This document shows, one piece after another, positions 34,838 through 42,816 of a DNA stretch of 64,000 nt. The translations under genes and the position numbers were made by a program. Source of the stretch: Winogradskyella helgolandensis (lineage in GTDB: Bacteria > Bacteroidota > Bacteroidia > Flavobacteriales > Flavobacteriaceae); contig NZ_JABFHO010000001.1 in assembly GCF_013404085.1 (NCBI RefSeq), positions 3,919,501-3,983,500 on the forward strand, written 5' to 3'. The first letter of the stretch is position 1. Each line of letters opens with the position of its first letter. Below the pieces are notes generated by a model. The model worked only from the letters and a program-made list of their open reading frames with translations. It was not told the origin of the DNA and did no database searches.

Positions 34838-36985
34838 CTATTTGGTAATAATAGTCAATTCATCTACAATATGCTTGGCATTAGAGTACTTATCAATTAA
34901 CCAAAGGACATATCTAATATCAACGTTAATGGTACGTTGTAAATCTTTATCAAAAATAACATCACCAGCCATCGCTTCAATGTTACCATCAAACGCTAAA
35001 CCAATTAATTCTCCTTTTCCGTTAATTACTGGCGAACCAGAGTTACCACCTGTAATATCGTTATCGGTTAGGAAGTTCACTGGTAATTCGCCACGCTCAT
35101 TAGCATAACGTCCGTAATCTTTCTTTTCATAAATATCTAACATGCTCTGATCTAAATCAAACTCGCTATCGTTGGGCTTGTATTTTTTAATCATACCTTT
35201 AAATGTGGTATAATTGTTCACTTTAGCATCGTTTCTTTTATCTGCGGGCAACGCTCTCACTTTTCCGTAAGATAATCTTAAAGTAGAATTCGCATCAGGA
35301 TACTGGATATCACTTAATCCCGATTCACGTAAGCCTTTTACTAATAATCTAAAAGACGCCTCAAAATCATTTGTTGGTTGTTCTAATTCTTCAGGACTTT
35401 CTCTGTACTTATCCAATAATTGATTCGATAATTTAAACATAGGGTCATTCTCAAGAAGCGCTTCATCTGGATATTGTAAAAATGCTAGAGCACCTTCTTT
35501 TGAAGAAAACATACTCAAATCGAAAATAGCATTAGTATACGCTGTAAAATCATTGTCATTCTTTGCTCCAATTTCAGCAACCAATTCCGGCAAAGAATAG
35601 TTAGATTTTGAAGCTAACAAACCTAATTGTTTGGCTAAAATTTCTTTCTCTAAAGGCAAGTGATAATCTTCATAGTTACTTTCTATAAAAGCCTCTAAAC
35701 GTGGTAAAAGATTTTTACGCTCGGCATCAGTAGCACCAAGATATTGTTTAAAAGCAGACCCTATTCTATACGGCAACACTGAAAATTTACTAGCACGTAA
35801 TATATTTAATAAGTAATTCGTTTGTTTCGCCTTTTCGTTGGTTAAGCTGTAATAGTTATTAATGTTTTTAATTACATCACCATACATCGCTTTGTTCGCT
35901 TTCTTATTCGCCCATTTGTCAAACTTAGCTTCCGTTTTGCTCTTTTTTTCTACGGTTTTGTGTTCCGTTAAAGCTTCAATCATACCTGCTCTATTTTTCC
36001 AATAGTTAGCAATGCCTGCATAACCAGAAGCATACATAAGATTTACAGACTCGTCTGCGTCCATATATTTCTTCATCACATCCATGCTCAATTTTGAACC
36101 TTCAACCCAAGCAGGATAAGCAAATTTCACATTTTGCTCAACACCTTGTGCTGGCATCCAACGGTTAGTACGACCAGGATACCCTAAGATCATGGCGAAG
36201 TCATTTTCCTCTACTCCATCAATATTAACAGGTAAATGGTATTTTGCTTTTAAAGGGACATTGCTTTCTGAATACTCTGCTGGTTGGCCTTCGGCATCAG
36301 CATACACTCTAAATAATGAAAAATCACCGGTGTGTCTTGGCCATTCCCAGTTATCAGTGTCACCACCAAATTTACCTACATTCTCTGGAGGTGTTCCTAC
36401 CAATCGTACATCTTTATAATCTTCGTAAACAAAGTAGTAAAACTCATTACCTTGGTAAAACGAACGTACCGAAACAGTGTATTTACCACCTTCGTTATTT
36501 TCTTGTTCAATTTTAGCAATCTCTTTATTCAATGCAGCTTCACGTTCTTTTTCGCTCATACTATCATTAACTTGCGCTAACATACGTTTAGACACATCGT
36601 CCATGCGCACAAAAAAGCGAACGTATAAACTCTCTGGCTTTAATTCTTCTGCCAAAGAACCTGCCCAATAGCCGTTTTTTAAGTGGTTTTGTTCTGCTGT
36701 AGATAATTCTGCAATAGCATCATAGCCACAATGGTGATTTGTTAATACCAGTCCACTATCTGAAACGATACTAGCTGTACAGCCACCATTGAATTGTACA
36801 ATAGCATCTTTTAAACTCTGGTTGTTAACACTATAGATTTCTTCAGCGGTTAATTGTAAACCCATTTTTTGCATATCGCGATGATTTAGCCGCTCAATAT
36901 GCATTAGAAACCACATACCTTCATTCGCCATAACCGACGGAAATGCAATAATAAAGGCAATAATTGTAAGGGATAATTTCTTCAT
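34838..36985 (-). CDS. S46-family dipeptidyl-peptidase (DPP7/DPP11-like)
   Basis: 715 residues with a signal peptide (ends near VMA), followed by NEGMWFLMHIERLN, the usual mature start. The serine protease features are TASIVSDSGLVLTNHHCGYD (catalytic His), GKFGGDTDNWEWPRHTGDF (Asp) and DITGGNSGSPVINGKGEL (Ser). S46 enzymes remove dipeptides from the N-terminus of peptides in the periplasm. Residues that separate DPP7 from DPP11 specificity were not judged. It lies between the two cassette arrays in the opposite orientation and looks like resident chromosome. Confidence 0.93.
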   Translation of the reverse strand: MKKLSLTIIAFIIAFPSVMANEGMWFLMHIERLNHRDMQKMGLQLTAEEIYSVNNQSLKDAIVQFNGGCTASIVSDSGLVLTNHHCGYDAIAELSTAEQNHLKNGYWAGSLAEELKPESLYVRFFVRMDDVSKRMLAQVNDSMSEKEREAALNKEIAKIEQENNEGGKYTVSVRSFYQGNEFYYFVYEDYKDVRLVGTPPENVGKFGGDTDNWEWPRHTGDFSLFRVYADAEGQPAEYSESNVPLKAKYHLPVNIDGVEENDFAMILGYPGRTNRWMPAQGVEQNVKFAYPAWVEGSKLSMDVMKKYMDADESVNLMYASGYAGIANYWKNRAGMIEALTEHKTVEKKSKTEAKFDKWANKKANKAMYGDVIKNINNYYSLTNEKAKQTNYLLNILRASKFSVLPYRIGSAFKQYLGATDAERKNLLPRLEAFIESNYEDYHLPLEKEILAKQLGLLASKSNYSLPELVAEIGAKNDNDFTAYTNAIFDLSMFSSKEGALAFLQYPDEALLENDPMFKLSNQLLDKYRESPEELEQPTNDFEASFRLLVKGLRESGLSDIQYPDANSTLRLSYGKVRALPADKRNDAKVNNYTTFKGMIKKYKPNDSEFDLDQSMLDIYEKKDYGRYANERGELPVNFLTDNDITGGNSGSPVINGKGELIGLAFDGNIEAMAGDVIFDKDLQRTINVDIRYVLWLIDKYSNAKHIVDELTIITK

Positions 36986-37227
36986 GTTTTGTTGTTTTAT
37001 TTAGTGCGATAAAAATACTGAAATTTTAAGGTGATTTAAAACTATTACTATTTTAAAACAGTATTATTTTTAGCCATTTAACAGTCTTAAATAACCTAAG
37101 CTTATTAGTTTCATTTAGTGACGGATAGGATGTATGTTGTATCAATGAAAAATACGTGACTTCACGTATATAGAACTCAATAAATTTAGGTAATTTTAAA
37201 ACCTAACAAAAACATATAAACTGGTGA
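36986..37227. other. Gene-free stretch upstream of array 2
   Basis: AT-rich, with no open reading frame of note. It contains the S46 promoter region (minus strand, not resolved) and leads into the array-head element. No attC-like repeat seen. Confidence 0.4.
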
Positions 37228-37286
37228 TATCCCAAAAATAGGATGCGATAAGGAATGTGTTTTGATTTATATAACGAGTTGGCAAC
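37228..37286 (+). repeat. Array-head element of cassette array 2
   Basis: TATCCCAAAAATAGGAT (37228-37244) is followed by TTATATAACGAGTTGGCAAC, ending at the first cassette boundary GTTGGCAAC (37278-37286). It matches the element at the head of array 1 in order, spacing and the TTATATAACGAGTTG block. The hairpin is weaker here. Confidence 0.5.
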
Positions 37287-37306
37287 AAGCTAAACAAATC
37301 AACAAA

Positions 37307-38473
37307 ATGAAGTTATTAATTTGGACATTTTTACTGTTTACAAACATCTTGATAGCTCAAACGAATGAAAAATTTCAGACGGAATCACTAACAAAGGAAT
37401 TAACTGAACTATCTAATAAAAATTCAATTGTCGGATTTTCAGTAGCAATTGTTAATCGAGATAGTATTTTATTTGCCAAAGGTTTTGGCTACTCTGACAA
37501 AGAAAAGAAGATACTCTACACAAAAAACACAGTACAGCCAATTGCATCTATTTCGAAAACATTGGCTGGAGTTGCTTTAATGAAAGCACAAGAATTAGGA
37601 AAACTAAATCTTGAGGATGACATAAATATATATTTACCATTTAAAATTGTCAATCCTTATTTTCCAAATAGTAAAATAACTATTAGAAATATTGCAACAC
37701 ATTCTTCTGGCTTGAAAGATTCTCGAAATTATTCAAAAACAATGATTGTGAAAGACTTTTGCAGTCTGCCAAAAAAAACAAGAAAATATCTTTCAAATAA
37801 TTGGTGCAGAAAATGCGAAGACAATAAAGATATTCCAATGGTAGATTTTATTGAAAACATTTATAGTTCACAAGGAGATTGGTACAAAAAAAGACATTTC
37901 TTAAAAGAACCTACTGGAACTAAATATAATTATACCAATAATAATACAACGATTGTAGCCTATATCATTGAACAAGTAACAGGAGAAAAATATAATGATT
38001 TTATTAAAAAACATATAACTCAACCTTTAAATATGACAAGTTCAAATTGGGTTTTTGAAGGTTCAATATCCGAAAATATATCAACTCTTTATGCCAATGA
38101 CATTCCAATGCCCGAAATGAATGACATAACATATCCCGATGGTAGTTTTGTTACGAACGTTGTCGATTTTGGAAATTATCTATCAACTATGATTAATGGA
38201 TATTCTGGAAAAAATAATATTTTAAATTCGGAGAGTTATAATGAAATGATGTCTCAACAAATAAATCCTGAATTTGAATCAGGGATTTTCTGGGAAGTAT
38301 ATTCTAAATCAATTGGTCATAGCGGAGAACACGCAGGAACTTCTACTTATGCCTATTTTGACAAAGAAAATTTAGTAGGTTATATTCTATTTGGGAATAC
38401 AACAGATACAAAGGAATTACAAAAAGAGGAAATAGAAATTATTAGTGTATTAAAGAAATATTCGACTGAATAA
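37307..38473 (+). CDS. Cassette gene: secreted serine hydrolase (beta-lactamase/AmpC-like fold)
   Basis: 388 residues from the ATG at 37307 (an in-frame TTG lies 15 codons upstream across the boundary). Signal peptide, then FSVAIVNRDSILFAKGFGYSD, the nucleophile motif SISKT (SxxK), HSSGL and the second motif YTN within KYNYTNNNTTIVAYII. Family: class C beta-lactamase-related serine hydrolases, which include peptidases and esterases. Antibiotic resistance cannot be inferred. Sole cargo of its cassette, flanked by GTTGGCAAC and the exact complement GTTGCCAAC. Confidence 0.83.
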   Translation: MKLLIWTFLLFTNILIAQTNEKFQTESLTKELTELSNKNSIVGFSVAIVNRDSILFAKGFGYSDKEKKILYTKNTVQPIASISKTLAGVALMKAQELGKLNLEDDINIYLPFKIVNPYFPNSKITIRNIATHSSGLKDSRNYSKTMIVKDFCSLPKKTRKYLSNNWCRKCEDNKDIPMVDFIENIYSSQGDWYKKRHFLKEPTGTKYNYTNNNTTIVAYIIEQVTGEKYNDFIKKHITQPLNMTSSNWVFEGSISENISTLYANDIPMPEMNDITYPDGSFVTNVVDFGNYLSTMINGYSGKNNILNSESYNEMMSQQINPEFESGIFWEVYSKSIGHSGEHAGTSTYAYFDKENLVGYILFGNTTDTKELQKEEIEIISVLKKYSTE

Positions 38474-38480
38474 AGCCAGT

Positions 38481-38612
38481 TGCCAACAATGTGTATAATT
38501 CATTGCTAGTTATAGCTTACTTACGAAAGTCCTCGCGGACTTTCTATCTGTGATTTATTTGCTAACTTTAATGCTTAAACACGCAACGAAATCATACACA
38601 AACACGTTATGC
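38481..38612 (+). repeat. attC-like site d
   Basis: 132 bp from TGCCAAC to GTTATGC. Outer arms pair TGTGTATAATTCATTGC with its near-complement on the right. The central stem GAAAGTCC/GGACTTTC is perfect with loop TCGC. Nearly identical to site g across its whole body. Confidence 0.78.
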
Positions 38613-38637
38613 ATAATTTACCAAAACCCGATAAAAA

Positions 38638-38952
38638 TTGACATTTAAGGAAGAATATAATCTGACAATTAAATATTATCCATCTGAAATTGATATTTCG
38701 GACGGAACAATGGTTGTAAAAGGTGGCGGAAATTTTAAAACATTATCGGAATTATGGGACAATGCGGAATTGAAAACCGAAAATGAATCCAATTTAATAA
38801 AGTTAATGGTTTGGGGAATATTTTGCGCTTATCACAAAAAAGCGATTGAAAACTTTATGGACGGAAAAAAGACTGTTTCTCTTACTGAATTGGACATAAA
38901 ATATTTGAAATACAAGTTTGAGGAAAGCTTACTCGATAAGGAATATGATTAA
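38638..38952 (+). CDS. Cassette gene: 104-residue protein of unknown function
   Basis: 104 residues, not recognised. A stop in frame at 38632-38634 leaves TTG at 38638 as the only possible start close to the conserved-looking N-terminus (MTFKEEYNLTIKYYPSEID). The sequence is soluble with a central FCAYHKKAIENFMDG segment and no signal peptide. It shares its cassette with the next small gene. The non-ATG start and short leader make its expression uncertain. Confidence 0.5.
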   Translation: MTFKEEYNLTIKYYPSEIDISDGTMVVKGGGNFKTLSELWDNAELKTENESNLIKLMVWGIFCAYHKKAIENFMDGKKTVSLTELDIKYLKYKFEESLLDKEYD

Positions 38953-39006
38953 TATGCTGAATTAAGAACGGAATATAAAACTGAATAAAAAACTACAAGA
39001 CAATAA

Positions 39007-39249
39007 GTGATAATATTTAAATCTATCTTGATAATCTCTATAGCAATAATTATGATAAAAATGCTGATTATCATAAATAACAATAGGGAATTAGTAAGTA
39101 ACTGGATATCTAAAGATTCTGATTCCGCAAAGATGTTTGGTGTCTCTAAAAAAGAAAAATCAACACTAGCTTTGCTGAAAAAATTAGGAATATTACTTTT
39201 TTCAATATTTATCATATTCTTCTTTACACAAGTCGCGTCAATTGCTTAA
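39007..39249 (+). CDS. Cassette gene: small two-helix membrane protein
   Basis: 80 residues from a GTG. Two hydrophobic helices, IFKSILIISIAIIMIKMLII and LLFSIFIIFFFTQVAS, joined by a charged loop containing a KKEK stretch. No family recognised. It lies 54 bp after the preceding gene in the same cassette. An internal ATG (MIKML) would remove much of helix 1. Holin-like or immunity-like roles are possible by shape only. Confidence 0.45.
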   Translation: MIIFKSILIISIAIIMIKMLIIINNNRELVSNWISKDSDSAKMFGVSKKEKSTLALLKKLGILLFSIFIIFFFTQVASIA

Positions 39250-39262
39250 AGTAAAAAACTAT

Positions 39263-39423
39263 GCACAACACCGTGCATAATTAATTGCTAGGTTCTTCCC
39301 TACTTGCGAATATTCCTGCGGAATATTCCCGGGTTCGTAAAAGTTTGCTAACTTAGTCACTAAACCACGCAACACCCGAGCGCAGCGAACTGACGAAGTA
39401 AACCATATACAATCACGTTTGCA
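39263..39423 (+). repeat. attC-like site e (long type)
   Basis: 161 bp from GCACAAC to GTTTGCA. The central stem is GAATATTCC/GGAATATTC (perfect, loop TGC). The right arm carries an extra segment with GAGCGCAGCGAACTGACG, also present in site h. The body is close to h but different from d and g. Confidence 0.75.
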
Positions 39424-39459
39424 AAAACATATAACCAGAACGCACTATTAAAGAATTAA

Positions 39460-40164
39460 ATGAATTGTATTAACTGTAATTTTGAACACAATGAAAAATA
39501 CTGTCCAAATTGTGGCGAAAGAAAAGGAACAAAAAAAATAACGTTGAGCTCAATAGTTGAAGATTCATTTTCATCTATTACAAATATGGATAAAGGCTTT
39601 TTATTTAATATAAGATCATTAGTTCTACAGCCAAAAAAAATTACAATTGACTATATTTTAGGAAAAAGAAAAGGTATCCTTAACCCTATTTCGTTTCTAG
39701 TTATTGCTATTACCATTTATATCATTGTTATAACCTTTTTTAAGGTACCAAAAGATTTAGTCGAAGAAAATAGTGTAACAAAATCTCAACTTGAAAAAAC
39801 AAGTAATTACGTTGGATTTTTTCTTAGAGCTTACTTAAAATATTTTTGGGTATTATGTATAATTCCATTAGGAATAACATTAAAGCTAATTTTTAGAAAA
39901 TATAATTTTATAGAACACCTAGCTATAAGTTCATTTATAATTGGACAAGCTACTTTGATAGGAATTTTGAGCTTCTTAGTTTTCAGGTTTCCATTAATTT
40001 TTGACCCAGTAGTTTATCTAGCGATTCTATGGCTAGTTTATAAAATATTTAATAATAATGGTAGAATTGAAGCAATGGCGTTATCAACAACAGTATTAAT
40101 ATTATTCATACTACAACTAATTTTAATTATTGCAACTATCGGAATAATAAAATATTTTTGCTAA
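39460..40164 (+). CDS. Cassette gene: DUF3667-family membrane protein with zinc ribbon
   Basis: 234 residues. The N-terminus has a zinc ribbon C-x2-C...YCPNCG (CINCNFEHNEKYCPNCG), then a DUF3667-like segment ending FLFNIRSLVLQPKKITIDYI, then several membrane helices (ISFLVIAITIYIIVITFF onward). Function of the family is not known. The stop codon lies within the R'' box of the following repeat, so gene and repeat are tightly joined. Single cargo of its cassette. Confidence 0.78.
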   Translation: MNCINCNFEHNEKYCPNCGERKGTKKITLSSIVEDSFSSITNMDKGFLFNIRSLVLQPKKITIDYILGKRKGILNPISFLVIAITIYIIVITFFKVPKDLVEENSVTKSQLEKTSNYVGFFLRAYLKYFWVLCIIPLGITLKLIFRKYNFIEHLAISSFIIGQATLIGILSFLVFRFPLIFDPVVYLAILWLVYKIFNNNGRIEAMALSTTVLILFILQLILIIATIGIIKYFC

Positions 40165-40291
40165 CACTGTGTATAATTCATTGCTTGGTCACTGGCGACA
40201 TACGAACATTCCTGCGGAATATTCTATCTGGGATTTATTTGCTAATTTAGTTGCTTAACCACGCAGCTAACCATACACAAAACCGTTGGCT
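40159..40291 (+). repeat. attC-like site f
   Basis: 133 bp from TGCTAAC (overlapping the DUF3667 stop codon) to GTTGGCT. The central stem GAACATTCC/GGAATATTC has one mismatch. It is a mosaic: the centre resembles e, the right half resembles d and g. Confidence 0.72.
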
Positions 40292-40331
40292 GTAATTAAT
40301 ACTAAAAATTAACATTAAAAAATTTGAAAAA

Positions 40332-40754
40332 ATGAAATTAAGAAATCTCTTTTTACTATTAATGATGATAATGTGTTACAATCTGATGAATGCCCAAAAA
40401 GTTAAATTAAAGAAAGAGTTTGTTTATATTGATGACGTGAAAGTATTCAAATATGAAAAGAATGCTGGAGAAGGTTGGCTCACCTTATTTGATTTAGATA
40501 ATGACGATGAAATTATATTTATTAGGGAAAATGATAATGGCACTGATTATAGAGATGATGATTATACTCAATATAAATTTCTTAAGGAAGATATTATAAT
40601 TGAAATATCTACATATAATTATTGGAAAAATCATGTTAAATTCTTGTATAAAAATAAATGTTTTGACTTAGATGGCAAAGTAGACCAGAAGAAAGTCCAG
40701 AATACGTTTGATAAGTTTGATGAAAAGATAACTGTTAGAACTATTAAAAATTAA
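40332..40754 (+). CDS. Cassette gene: small secreted protein of unknown function
   Basis: 140 residues with a signal peptide ending near LMNAQ. The mature part is acidic with DLDNDDEIIFIREND and no cysteine pair or enzyme motif. Not recognised. Sole cargo of a cassette flanked by GTTGGCTGTA and its exact reverse complement TACAGCCAAC (10 of 10), the clearest boundary pair together with the next cassette. Confidence 0.65.
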   Translation: MKLRNLFLLLMMIMCYNLMNAQKVKLKKEFVYIDDVKVFKYEKNAGEGWLTLFDLDNDDEIIFIRENDNGTDYRDDDYTQYKFLKEDIIIEISTYNYWKNHVKFLYKNKCFDLDGKVDQKKVQNTFDKFDEKITVRTIKN

Positions 40755-40760
40755 AACTAC

Positions 40761-40892
40761 AGCCAACAATGTGTATAATTCATTGCTAGTTAGAGCTTAC
40801 TTACGAAAGTCCTCGCAGACTTTCTATCTGTGATTTATTTGCTAACTTTAATGCTTAAACCACACAACTAATCTTATACAACAACGTTGCCA
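40761..40892 (+). repeat. attC-like site g
   Basis: 132 bp from AGCCAAC to GTTGCCA. Central stem GAAAGTC/GACTTTC. Its body is almost identical to d, with changes mainly near the ends, as expected if the body is conserved and the boundary boxes travel with cassettes. Confidence 0.78.
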
Positions 40893-41006
40893 TTAATATA
40901 GAATAACTACTGAAATCTAACATTTCCCTAAACAGAAAGACTGTTTCACTAAATTTAAGTTTGTAGGAATTAAATCTTAAATTATGTTTGAATTCAAACT
41001 ATAGAA

Positions 41007-41612
41007 ATGAAAAAAAATCTTTTAATATTATTGTTTCTAACACTTGTTGGAAAATCGTTTTCTCAAGATTTCGAAATCCCAAAAATTGAATGGGAAGGAA
41101 TTACAGAAACGGAAAATAATTTTGTGGAATTATTGAAATTAAAGGATAAGAGTTCTTTAATAATTAAGATTGGTTATTCATCTTATTGGACAAAAGGACA
41201 GAACTCGGAATTTATCGTTTACCTAAACGATGGTAAAGTGAAACGCTATGTTGTTTACCAATCGAATTCGACTAAACTGAAAACAAAAATCAAGCGGAAA
41301 AAAATTAAGAAAAAAGAGTATAAATATTATTGGAATCATCTAAACGACATCATCGAAGGAAACAAGTATGTAATTGATAAATCTAAATTGAATATCACAG
41401 AAAAAAAAGGAGAAGAAGAAGGAACAATGATAACTATGAGTGTTTCTGATGGAGCGAATTACAGCTTTAGGATATGTCAAGGAAATAATTACTTAGCTTA
41501 CGGGAGCTATTCACCAGAATCATTTATTGATGGCAAATTTCCTGGTTGGAAAGAAAGACAAAAACTCGTTGACTTAATGAATGGATTTGAAAAATTAACA
41601 GAAAAATACTAA
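41007..41612 (+). CDS. Cassette gene: secreted protein of unknown function
   Basis: 201 residues with a signal peptide (ends near SFSQ). The mature protein is basic in the middle (KTKIKRKKIKKKEYKYYW) and ends with a segment resembling many uncharacterised Bacteroidota periplasmic proteins. No family recognised. The cassette is flanked by GTTGCCATTA and its exact complement TAATGGCAAC. The stop TAA is part of the latter. A leader of about 115 bp precedes the ATG, longer than in the other cassettes. Confidence 0.63.
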   Translation: MKKNLLILLFLTLVGKSFSQDFEIPKIEWEGITETENNFVELLKLKDKSSLIIKIGYSSYWTKGQNSEFIVYLNDGKVKRYVVYQSNSTKLKTKIKRKKIKKKEYKYYWNHLNDIIEGNKYVIDKSKLNITEKKGEEEGTMITMSVSDGANYSFRICQGNNYLAYGSYSPESFIDGKFPGWKERQKLVDLMNGFEKLTEKY

Positions 41613-41773
41613 TGGCAACACCGTGTATAATTAATTGCTAGGTTCTTCCCTACTTGCAAAAATTCCTACGGAATATTCACGGGTTCGTAAAAGTTTGCTA
41701 ATTTAGTCACTAAACCACCCAACACCAGAGCGCAGCGAACTGACGAAGTAAATCATATACAAAGATGTTGTGC
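41613..41773 (+). repeat. attC-like site h (long type)
   Basis: 161 bp from TGGCAAC to GTTGTGC. Same body as site e, including the GAGCGCAGCGAACTGACG insert. The central stem AATTCC/GGAATA is weaker than in e. The left end is joined to the preceding gene's stop. Confidence 0.75.
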
Positions 41774-41805
41774 ACAATTATAAAAAAGCTTCAATAGAAA
41801 ATTAA

Positions 41806-42750
41806 ATGAATACAATTATAAAATCAGTTCTTCTAATATTTCTTTTTTTATGTAAGAGTGAAATATACTGTCAAGAAACCTACTATAGCGACATCAATAT
41901 CAATGGAAGAGTAAAAAAAATTACTTATGACTCTTACCTCGCAAAAATGACTTTTAAAGGTTTACAAAAAGTCAAAAAGGGCTGGGAAGAATCGGATAAA
42001 AACAACCAGGTCATAGAATTAAATGAGTCTGGAAAGATAGTAAAGGTCTCATTTTATGATAAGGATTCGAAACTAGTAAGAGAACAAAATTATAAATATC
42101 AAAATGGCAACTTGGTTAAATCTGATGAGAAATACAAAAGAACATTTTACTACTATGAAGACAACAATAAACTAAAACGAACTAAAACTTTTGACAAAAC
42201 ACCTGATGTCATAAGTGCTTCAAGTATTGATGAACTAGATGGCAAAGAAAAAATCCTCGTAGAATATTTATATGATTCAAAAGGTCGTTTAAAGGAAAAA
42301 CTCGAGAATAATAAATCCAACGAAACTGAATCATCAACACTCTTCTCTTATAATGAAAATGGACTATTAACCAAAGAAGAAACAACTTATAAGGATGGTC
42401 AAAAAGAATGGTTTACGTATGATTATGATTCAAATGGAAATATTGTAACTAAAAAGTGGTTTGATAATGTTGATGGAATTATAGAAAGTGAAAAGAACTT
42501 TTACAGCGGAAATGAACTGACCTCTTCTATCTGGGAAAATTACTATGACGGAGAAATTGAGGGAAGAATTAACTATAGATACGAGAAAGGCAATGAAATT
42601 GAAGTTATTGAGTATGATGTAATTGACAATTCCCAAATCAAATGGAAATACATTTATGAATATGACTCATCAAACAATTGGATTAAAAAAGTTGCGCATA
42701 CTTTTAAAGATGAATATTACATCGTTTATCGACGAATAGAATATTATTAA
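41806..42750 (+). CDS. Last cassette gene of array 2: secreted protein with YD/RHS-like repeats
   Basis: 314 residues with a signal peptide (ends near IYCQ). Repeated tyrosine-rich strands with Y-x-Y-D-x-x-G patterns occur, for example EYLYDSKGRLKEK, FSYNENGLLTKEE, FTYDYDSNGNIVTK and YIYEYDSSNNWIKK. These resemble the YD/RHS repeats found in surface shells and in some toxin or antitoxin-like families, but no toxin domain is visible. Flanked by GTTGTGCACA and its near-complement ending GCCCAAC. Confidence 0.7.
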   Translation: MNTIIKSVLLIFLFLCKSEIYCQETYYSDININGRVKKITYDSYLAKMTFKGLQKVKKGWEESDKNNQVIELNESGKIVKVSFYDKDSKLVREQNYKYQNGNLVKSDEKYKRTFYYYEDNNKLKRTKTFDKTPDVISASSIDELDGKEKILVEYLYDSKGRLKEKLENNKSNETESSTLFSYNENGLLTKEETTYKDGQKEWFTYDYDSNGNIVTKKWFDNVDGIIESEKNFYSGNELTSSIWENYYDGEIEGRINYRYEKGNEIEVIEYDVIDNSQIKWKYIYEYDSSNNWIKKVAHTFKDEYYIVYRRIEYY

Positions 42751-42755
42751 TAACT

Positions 42756-42764
42756 GTGCCCAAC
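42756..42764 (+). repeat. Terminal R''-like box closing array 2
   Basis: GTGCCCAAC matches the reverse complement of the last cassette start GTTGTGCAC at eight of nine positions. No full attC-like repeat follows: the sequence continues into the opposite-strand gene. The array is therefore truncated or decayed here. Confidence 0.6.
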
Positions 42765-42816
42765 AAAAGTACTGTAACTCAAAACAAATTAAAATACACT
42801 AACAACCTATAACTCC

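Noticed and set aside
37307..38473. Cassette serine hydrolase as an antibiotic-resistance beta-lactamase
   Set aside because: Only the general fold motifs are present. Many relatives are peptidases or esterases, so resistance cannot be claimed.
29310..41773. The repeated palindromes as a CRISPR array
   Set aside because: Repeats are 130-161 bp with whole genes between them, not short repeats with equal short spacers, and no cas genes are seen.
29310..41773. The repeats as MITEs or insertion-sequence ends
   Set aside because: No target-site duplications or transposase genes were seen. The cassette-specific complementarity at unit ends is better explained by integron-type boxes.
29310..41773. 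TAACTTTA inside several repeats as a built-in cassette promoter
   Set aside because: It misses the last G of TAnnTTTG and no -33 TTG at the right distance was found. Possible but not supported.
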